DNA of 11,657 nt, taken from contig CANJZR010000063.1 in assembly GCA_947479075.1 (NCBI GenBank), positions 1-11,657 of the forward strand, in the 5' to 3' direction. The stretch is from Planctomycetaceae bacterium (GTDB lineage: Bacteria; Planctomycetota; Planctomycetia; Planctomycetales; Planctomycetaceae). Shown here one piece after another: positions 6,664 to 11,657 of this stretch. Under the pieces are notes generated by a model, which worked only from the letters and a program-made list of their open reading frames with translations, was not told the origin of the DNA and did no database searches. Made by a program: the position numbers and the translations under genes. The first letter of the stretch is position 1; each line of letters starts with the position of its first letter.

Positions 6664-8790
6664 ATGACGCGGCAACCGGTTCGCACCACAGCCTCAGACA
6701 TCCGTGACAGCTGGCTCGTGTGGCTGGGGGTGATTGGTGTATCGCTGTGGATGACGGTTCTGTTCTGGGAACCGTTGTGGAAGGGAGCGACGCTCATTGG
6801 AGGCGATACGTTCTCGTATTACTTCCCTCAGAAGACGTTTCTCGCTGACTCTCTGAAACGGGGCGAGTTCCCGCTCTGGAACCCACTGGTCGGCGCGGGC
6901 TATCCCATCGCGGCGGAAAGCCAGACCGGCGTTCTCTATCCACCGATGCTGGTGGCGTACCGGTTTCTCGATGTGCATCTCGCCTATTCGGCGATCCAGC
7001 TATTCCACTATACGTTGGCGTTCGCTGGCATGTGGGCCGTGGCGAGGCAGTATGGGATCTCGCGGCTGGGGGCTCTGCTGACGGGACTCGTGTATGTTTA
7101 CGGATGGTTCCCGACGCGGATTTGCCTGGAGTGGGCGATCATTGGCGGGGCGTATCTGCCGTGGTGCGTATGGCTGGTGGAAGGGTGGTTAACGACTGAC
7201 CGGCGACGCACCTTATTGTGGCTGGCCCCGGTGTTCGGGATGTTTCTGCTGGCCGGGCATTTCCATCTGGCGTTTATCACGACGCTGGCTCTGGTGGTCT
7301 ATGTGTGTGCGAGACTGATGCTGCGTTCAAGGGAGAGCAGTACATCCGCTGAGCCGCGAACTCGCTGGGTGCATCTCGGCTGGTTCATCGGTGTCCTTGT
7401 GACGGGTTATCTCATCGCTGCTGTTCAGCTGGGGCCGACGCTGGAACTCATGACCCGCAGCCAGCGGCAGGAGTTCAATCAGGGCAATGACCCCGGATAC
7501 GGGCATATTCCGCCGTGGTATCTGACTCAAGTGTGTTCGTCATGGATCTGGTATCTCCCGGGTTCCGATCCGGACCAGGCACTGTTCAACGTCGGCTCAT
7601 TTGCATACCCATGCAGCACGAACAAGGTCGAGGCACATCTGTACTTCGGGATGGCTCCGCTGCTGTTGATCCTGGGGACGGGGTTGTGGGGGCTCTCTCG
7701 CAGAGAGTGGCCGTGGAGTCGACCGATCACGATCTGGATGGGGATTGGCCTGATCGGTGTGCTGATCGCGACGGGATGGCCGTTCGTGATCCTCAAGCAC
7801 CTCCCGGGTTTCGGGTATTTCCGTGGTGCGGGACGGTATGGCATTCTGACTTCTTTCGCAGCTGCGCTGTGTGCTGGTGCGGCGTGCGACGTGTGGATGC
7901 CCGCTCTTCGGCCGGATTCTCGCGCCGGGCTGGCCAGGCGGGGCATGCGCTGGTGCGGGTGGTTGCTGATTTTCTCTCTGACAGCGTGGGATCTGTATCT
8001 GGTCAGCCGCTGGGTGACCTACGCATTCATGGTCGATCATCCGATCGTCGAGATGCGGGAGACCAGTGAGATTCGTGAGGTCCTGCGACAATCGGCACGG
8101 CCGGTTCGGCTGTGGTCGCGAGGTTCGAACGCAGCCACGATTGAGGGAGTCTCAGCGTTCCCGGTTTATCTGGGGCTGGGGCCGCGTGAGTACTTTGAAG
8201 AGGGGCTGGCGTCTGACTTCAAAGAAGATGAGCAGACAAGCGACCCAGTGGCCGTCGCGAAGCAGGTCGATTGGCTCCGCCGCAATGGGGTGACGCACAT
8301 CCTTTCGTTCTCGCCACTGGACGAGGCACTTTGGAAGGCAAAACTGATCTACCGAGGCGGGGATCAGCTGCTGTCGCGTGTCTGGGCGAGGTCTGACAGC
8401 CCGTTCTATCTGTATGAATGCGTCGATGCTCCGGGGCGGGTGGTCGACTCACAAGGAAACCGGCTGGAGGTCGAACAGTTTGAGCATTCCGCCAACCGCG
8501 TGGCTCTCACCACATCGCCAACGGTGGATACCAAGGTCGTCGTGCGGGAGCTGGCCTATCCAGGCTGGCGAGTCACAGTGGATGGAGTGGAAGCCCCATC
8601 ACAGGTTGTCGATTCCATGTACCGCGGGGTCGATGTGAAGGCTGGGAAACACCAGATCGTCTGGAGCTATCACCCCCGTTCGTTGGTAGCGGGACTCGTC
8701 ATGAGCGGTCTGGCATTACTGGGCTGGCTGGTTGTCTTCCGTCGGTCCGGTCCATCACTGAATCCGGGCGATAGTCACTCGATCCGCTAA
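6664..8790 (+). CDS. YfhO-family GT-C membrane protein (probable glycosyltransferase)
   Basis: The protein is 708 aa; ATG at 6664 is preceded by a G-rich ribosome site (AGGCGGGGG). The N-terminal half has many membrane helices: about 18-35, 105-127, 135-148, 157-175, 185-200, 203-220, 238-258, 328-345, 355-375, 392-408 and 430-448. Between the first two lies the family-typical extracytoplasmic loop: GGDTFSYYFPQ (46-56, Asp48), FPLWNP (69-74) and GAGYPIAAESQTGVLYPP (77-94, Glu85). This is the GT-C fold hallmark of YfhO-like proteins, which use lipid-linked sugars. A roughly 220-residue extracytoplasmic domain follows, ending in ELAYPGWRVTVDG and a last helix near 680-700. A role in glycosylating cell-surface polymers or proteins is likely from the family; donor and acceptor are unknown. 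The last 36 bases overlap the convergent PfkB gene. Confidence 0.88.
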   Translation: MTRQPVRTTASDIRDSWLVWLGVIGVSLWMTVLFWEPLWKGATLIGGDTFSYYFPQKTFLADSLKRGEFPLWNPLVGAGYPIAAESQTGVLYPPMLVAYRFLDVHLAYSAIQLFHYTLAFAGMWAVARQYGISRLGALLTGLVYVYGWFPTRICLEWAIIGGAYLPWCVWLVEGWLTTDRRRTLLWLAPVFGMFLLAGHFHLAFITTLALVVYVCARLMLRSRESSTSAEPRTRWVHLGWFIGVLVTGYLIAAVQLGPTLELMTRSQRQEFNQGNDPGYGHIPPWYLTQVCSSWIWYLPGSDPDQALFNVGSFAYPCSTNKVEAHLYFGMAPLLLILGTGLWGLSRREWPWSRPITIWMGIGLIGVLIATGWPFVILKHLPGFGYFRGAGRYGILTSFAAALCAGAACDVWMPALRPDSRAGLARRGMRWCGWLLIFSLTAWDLYLVSRWVTYAFMVDHPIVEMRETSEIREVLRQSARPVRLWSRGSNAATIEGVSAFPVYLGLGPREYFEEGLASDFKEDEQTSDPVAVAKQVDWLRRNGVTHILSFSPLDEALWKAKLIYRGGDQLLSRVWARSDSPFYLYECVDAPGRVVDSQGNRLEVEQFEHSANRVALTTSPTVDTKVVVRELAYPGWRVTVDGVEAPSQVVDSMYRGVDVKAGKHQIVWSYHPRSLVAGLVMSGLALLGWLVVFRRSGPSLNPGDSHSIR

Positions 8791-9720
8791 CGCGCGAACT
8801 CGCTCAGTGTTGAGACGAGATGGCAACAGCTGAGCGGCGTTATCTCCGGCAGAAGCAATTCCGTAGCACACCGCATCAGGCAGAGCCTTGCCCTGATCCA
8901 ATGCTGCGACAAGTCCTGCAGTGAGGCAGTCACCACATCCGATCGCGTTGACGACTTCGATCTGGGGCGGTGTAAAACGCCAGAGTTCGGTCAAGGAGCT
9001 GAGCCAGACGTCGCTCCCTCCATGTGTCACGAGTACCCACTGGGCTCCCCTCGCGTTGATCTCGCGCATGGCCTCGATCAGTTCCGCTTCGGTCGAGAGT
9101 TCACGTCCGACGGTGGCTGCCAGTTCCTCGCGATTCGGCTTCACCAGGAACGGGCGGCAGCTGAGGCATTCGACCATCTCGGGACCGCGGGCATCCAGGA
9201 TGACCTGTGAGGCGGGACGAGACGAAGTGTCTGGACCATGACCGATGGCTTCGAGCATTTCGAGGTAGAGCGAGCGATTGGATGCTCTCCCTTCGATGGG
9301 TGGGAGTGAGCCGCTGAGGACGATCCACTCGGCCGACTGGGCTTCGTCTTGCAGGGCACTGATGAATGCGTCGCAGGAGTGGGCTTTGATCGCTGCGGCA
9401 TTCTCGACCAGCTCGGTGATTTCACCAGTCGGACGCTCGATGATGGTGGTACAGGTGCGTGTCGTCGCGGGATCATGGATCCAGCGAGCGGCCACGCCGT
9501 GGGACTGGAGTTCTTCTTCAATGAGGGGGCCCGCGCGTCCACCGAGGATCGACAGCGTCTTGGCATGGGCTCCGAGTGTGGTCAAAGCCAGCCCCACATT
9601 GATGACCTTACCAGAGGCACATCCACACGCCTCGACGGCGCGGTTCACTTCGCCACGTGTGAAGCGGTCGAAGACCAGAATCTGTTGCCAGGCGGGCGTT
9701 AATCCAGCTGCGAGAATCAC
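8755..9720 (-). CDS. PfkB-family sugar kinase, 1-phosphofructokinase-like
   Basis: The protein is 321 aa from a GTG start at 9720, with GGAGG 7-8 bases upstream. It belongs to the ribokinase/PfkB superfamily, 1-phosphofructokinase/hexose kinase branch, which phosphorylates sugars or sugar phosphates with ATP. Visible motifs are ASGKVINVGLAL (35-46, substrate side), SGSLPP (136-141), KPNREEL (194-200), VTHGG (231-235) and NAIGCGDCLTAG (258-269). The last contains the catalytic-base Asp264, in a GCGD version of the usual GAGD. The length is normal for the family. The start overlaps the alcohol dehydrogenase stop by 4 bases (GTGA), so the two are translationally coupled and probably act in one pathway. 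Fructose-1-phosphate, tagatose-6-phosphate or another hexose derivative are all possible substrates; sequence motifs alone do not decide. Confidence 0.88.
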   Translation of the reverse strand: MILAAGLTPAWQQILVFDRFTRGEVNRAVEACGCASGKVINVGLALTTLGAHAKTLSILGGRAGPLIEEELQSHGVAARWIHDPATTRTCTTIIERPTGEITELVENAAAIKAHSCDAFISALQDEAQSAEWIVLSGSLPPIEGRASNRSLYLEMLEAIGHGPDTSSRPASQVILDARGPEMVECLSCRPFLVKPNREELAATVGRELSTEAELIEAMREINARGAQWVLVTHGGSDVWLSSLTELWRFTPPQIEVVNAIGCGDCLTAGLVAALDQGKALPDAVCYGIASAGDNAAQLLPSRLNTERVRALADRVTIARIQ

Positions 9721-10889
9721 CAGAGGGCCTCCAGAATGTCTTGCAGTTCGGAATCTGAAATTGGGCGAGGGTTGCCATTCATGCTGTTACCGCGCGACGC
9801 GGGGACCAGCTCCGCGAGTTGTTCTTTTCCCACCCCAAGGTCACGCAGGCGTTCGGGAACTCCCAGGTCGCGGCCCAACTGAGCGATCGATTCGACCACG
9901 AAATCCGCAGCTGCAGAAGCGATGGCCCACTGGCGGGTGTCAAACAGCGGGGCCAGATCGGCGAGAGCTGCTTCGCTGACCTGGCGATTCACCCGGAGAG
10001 CCGTGGGGAGCAACACCGCACACGCGAGACCATGAGCCACATTGCAGTTCACTCCAAGTGCCGCAGCCACGCCGTGGGCCATCCCCAATCCGGCATTGGC
10101 GAGGGTCACGCCCGACAAGAAGGCCGCATGAGACATCGCCTCGCGGGCCGGACGGTTGTCGGGTTCGTCGCAAGCTCGGCGCAGGGCCGGAATCGCGACT
10201 CGCAGGCCTTCCTTCGACAAGGCCCGCGTAATCTCCGTTGATTTGGGGGTGATCAGGCTTTCGATCAGCTGGGTGATGGCATCCATCCCCGACCACGCTG
10301 TCGTATTGCGAGGGCAGGTGACAGTCAGCTCTGGATCGATCAACGCCAGCTGGGGCACCATCTGGTCAGAGCGGAGGCTCTTCTTGAACTTCCCCGCCTG
10401 GGACGAGATGACCGCGTTCTTGGTGGCCTCGCTTCCGGTCCCGGAGGTGGTCGGCATCGCGATCAGCGGAAGCGGTCTCTCGGTAATCTGGTAGCCCTTG
10501 CCGACACCTTCCAGAAAGTCACAGACCGTGTCGCTCCGCGTGTTCGTCGCCATCGCAGACACAGCCTTGCCAAGGTCGAGGGCAGCCCCGCCTCCGATTG
10601 CCAGCACGATATCGCCAGCCACACCCCCGCCGAGACTTCTCAGCTGGTGGACCATCGTGTCGACATCTTCGACCTCGGGTTCGCGTGAGATCGTGCCCAG
10701 ATCGACAACCGAGAGGCCAGCGGAACGTAGTGAATGAAAGAGAGTGTCGAGTATCCCCGATGCACGTAGCGATCGCGATCCGCTGACCACGAAGACCCGA
10801 TTGCCGAGCCCAGCTGCGCGTGTTCCGACTTCACTCCGGCGTCCCCACCCGAAGACGACCTGCCGCGGCATCAAGAGTTCATATTTCAT
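9717..10889 (-). CDS. Iron-containing (group III) alcohol dehydrogenase
   Basis: The protein is 390 aa from ATG at 10889, with GGGAG 8 bases upstream. An in-frame GTG at 10898 overlaps that ribosome site and is rejected. These enzymes interconvert alcohols and aldehydes or ketones with NAD(P)H. Motifs seen are VVFGWG (11-16), GGGAALDLGKA (99-109, dinucleotide phosphate binding), MPTTSGTGSEAT (145-156), GMDAITQLIES (201-211), GLGMAHGVA (268-275) and NVAHGLACAVLLP (283-295), with the characteristic C-terminal SRGNSMNGNPRPIS (365-378). Metal ligands would be Asp203, His272 and His286; the position that is usually the second ligand (His) is Gln207. It is the first gene of a two-gene operon with the PfkB kinase. 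The substrate is not predictable from the sequence alone. Confidence 0.92.
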   Translation of the reverse strand: MKYELLMPRQVVFGWGRRSEVGTRAAGLGNRVFVVSGSRSLRASGILDTLFHSLRSAGLSVVDLGTISREPEVEDVDTMVHQLRSLGGGVAGDIVLAIGGGAALDLGKAVSAMATNTRSDTVCDFLEGVGKGYQITERPLPLIAMPTTSGTGSEATKNAVISSQAGKFKKSLRSDQMVPQLALIDPELTVTCPRNTTAWSGMDAITQLIESLITPKSTEITRALSKEGLRVAIPALRRACDEPDNRPAREAMSHAAFLSGVTLANAGLGMAHGVAAALGVNCNVAHGLACAVLLPTALRVNRQVSEAALADLAPLFDTRQWAIASAAADFVVESIAQLGRDLGVPERLRDLGVGKEQLAELVPASRGNSMNGNPRPISDSELQDILEALW

Positions 10890-10965
10890 CAGCGTCACTC
10901 CCGAAGCTGCAGTGTGACGGGGTCGTGGTCCAAACGCGACCGACCCGCAATGGAGGGTGATTCAA

Positions 10966-10996
10966 TGCAAAATCCCTCCTGGAATCCAGGAGGGAT
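10966..10996 (-). terminator. Intrinsic terminator after rplU
   Basis: A perfect 11-bp stem (10972-10982 with 10986-10996, 3-base loop) lies 31 bases after the rplU stop on the minus strand. It is followed on that strand by TTTTGCATT. The strong stem and T-run make a convincing Rho-independent terminator. It means that the alcohol dehydrogenase operon needs its own promoter in the 77 bases below it. Confidence 0.85.
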
Positions 10997-11026
10997 CGGA
11001 TGTTCAATTCAGCAACTGCGAACGAA

Positions 11027-11380
11027 TTAGACGTTCGTTGCGGTCTCAGCCTTCTTCAGGCCAGGAACCAAAATGCCGGTGATCTTGACGCGGGTGTACT
11101 TCTGACGGTGACCCGTGTGGCGACGCGAATTGTGACGGCGACGCAGCTTCTGGATTTCGAGTTTTTCACCCTTCTTCAGGGGCTCGATGATTTCGGCGGT
11201 GACAGTCGCACCGGCGATCACAGGACGACCGATCACACTGGCATCTCCGGCGTTGGCCAGGAGAATCTGATCGAACGTCAGGGTTCCGGACGCATTGCCC
11301 GATTCCCGCAGATCGATATCGAGCAGATCGCCCTCGGAAACGCGGATCTGGCGGCCGTCAGTTTGAATAATCGCGAACAT
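11027..11380 (-). CDS. rplU: 50S ribosomal protein L21
   Basis: The protein is 117 aa, slightly longer than the roughly 103-aa E. coli protein because of a short Lys/Ala/Thr-rich tail. L21 binds 23S rRNA in the large subunit. The start MFAIIQTDGRQIRVSEGD matches the family N-terminus. The signature KLRRRHNSRRHTGHRQKYTRVKI (78-100) is nearly invariant in type. ATG at 11380 is chosen over an upstream in-frame start at 11476 because homology begins there and AGGGA precedes it. A strong terminator follows directly, and L27 (rpmA), which often follows rplU, is not downstream here. Confidence 0.96.
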   Translation of the reverse strand: MFAIIQTDGRQIRVSEGDLLDIDLRESGNASGTLTFDQILLANAGDASVIGRPVIAGATVTAEIIEPLKKGEKLEIQKLRRRHNSRRHTGHRQKYTRVKITGILVPGLKKAETATNV

Positions 11381-11447
11381 CACAGTCGATCCCTGCAGGC
11401 TTGTTGGAACAGCGTAAACTGCTTCATCACAAGACGTTGAGTAAACA

Positions 11448-11476
11448 TCGGTCCGTATTGGCCCGGATCGGACCAA
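11448..11476 (-). other. Hairpin in the rplU upstream region
   Basis: TCGGTCCG (11448-11455) pairs with CGGACCAA (11469-11476) to give an 8-bp stem including one G-U pair on the minus-strand transcript, with a 13-base loop. It lies 25 bases after the upstream gene's stop and about 70 bases before the L21 start. The following T-run is poor. It may be a weak terminator or part of an L21 leader; neither is shown. Confidence 0.35.
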
Positions 11477-11500
11477 AACGGAACGTAAGAGTTTAGCAGA

Positions 11501-11657
11501 TCAGCGTTTTTTGTACGAGTCTCCGGGAGGAAGAATTGTGACCTCCGCCCCGATGTCGTTCAAACACTTGATCTGCATGTGATCGGGGCCACTGTTCACC
11601 GCTGGAACAATGTTCACCAGTACGTCGTACTTCTCTTCAAGGTCGATGATCTCGCGA
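11501..11657 (-). CDS. C-terminal fragment, possibly an RNase E/G-family ribonuclease
   Basis: Only the last 51 codons are in the window; the stop TGA is at 11501-11503 and the gene continues beyond 11657. The readable end contains REIIDLEEKYDVLVNIVPAV, then PDHMQIKCLND and IGAEVTILPPG, closing with SYKKR. The pattern (a helix ending in 'LEEKY', a strand 'VLVNIVP', then a strand after His) resembles the end of the catalytic part of RNase E/G proteins. Such genes sit next to rplU in a number of bacteria. That product call is an inference from a short fragment; the open frame itself is well supported by codon use and by position, 120 bases upstream of rplU on the same strand. Confidence 0.5.
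   Translation of the reverse strand, partial: REIIDLEEKYDVLVNIVPAVNSGPDHMQIKCLNDIGAEVTILPPGDSYKKR

Noticed and set aside
7515..8069. A 184-codon plus-strand frame inside the YfhO gene
   Set aside because: It is an out-of-frame shadow of the YfhO coding sequence, has no ribosome site, and its product lacks domain features.
11381..11476. Longer L21 start at 11476 adding 32 residues
   Set aside because: The extra residues have no L21 similarity, while MFAIIQ at 11380 matches the family start and has a ribosome site.
1..11657. CRISPR arrays, tRNAs, insertion-sequence ends or long direct repeats
   Set aside because: I scanned for regularly spaced repeats, transposase motifs and terminal inverted repeats and saw none.

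Overview
The window looks like chromosomal DNA from a planctomycete, probably order Planctomycetales. It is moderately GC-rich. It carries a bacterial formylmethanofuran:tetrahydromethanopterin formyltransferase (an archaeal-type C1 enzyme that planctomycetes also have), a duplicated DUF3467-like protein, a YfhO-type GT-C membrane protein and large secreted proteins with no clear family. The assignment rests on gene content only; there is no rRNA or marker phylogeny here.

Layout. (1) Positions 1-2874, minus strand: three tightly spaced genes read from high to low coordinates. They are a permuted papain-like (YiiX-type) amidase, an exported protein joining an HExxH metallopeptidase-like domain to a CAPC thioredoxin domain and a C-terminal membrane anchor, and the N-terminal 137 residues of an unrecognised protein that leaves the window. 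(2) 3064-4614, minus: a Tat-exported, His-rich, probably helical protein of unknown function, followed by a hairpin terminator. (3) 4767-5666, minus: ftr/fhcD, of the H4MPT-linked C1 pathway. (4) 5932-8790, plus: a tandem DUF3467-like protein and a YfhO-family membrane protein 30 bp apart, divergent from ftr. (5) 8755-10889, minus: an iron-containing alcohol dehydrogenase translationally coupled (4-base overlap) to a PfkB-family sugar kinase, whose 3' end overlaps the convergent YfhO gene by 36 bp. (6) 11027-11657, minus: rplU (L21) with a strong terminator, preceded by the C-terminal end of another gene, possibly an RNase E/G-type ribonuclease.

How the genes fit together. Ftr moves the formyl group between formylmethanofuran and tetrahydromethanopterin in formaldehyde/formate handling; no partner C1 gene lies in the window. 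The dehydrogenase-kinase pair looks like a small cytoplasmic carbon-metabolism operon with unknown substrates. The amidase, peptidase-thioredoxin and partial gene form the least explained unit and are the best candidate for an undescribed envelope-associated system. Nearly every gap is under 270 bp and gene-free. There are no tRNAs, rRNAs, CRISPR arrays or insertion sequences that I can see.
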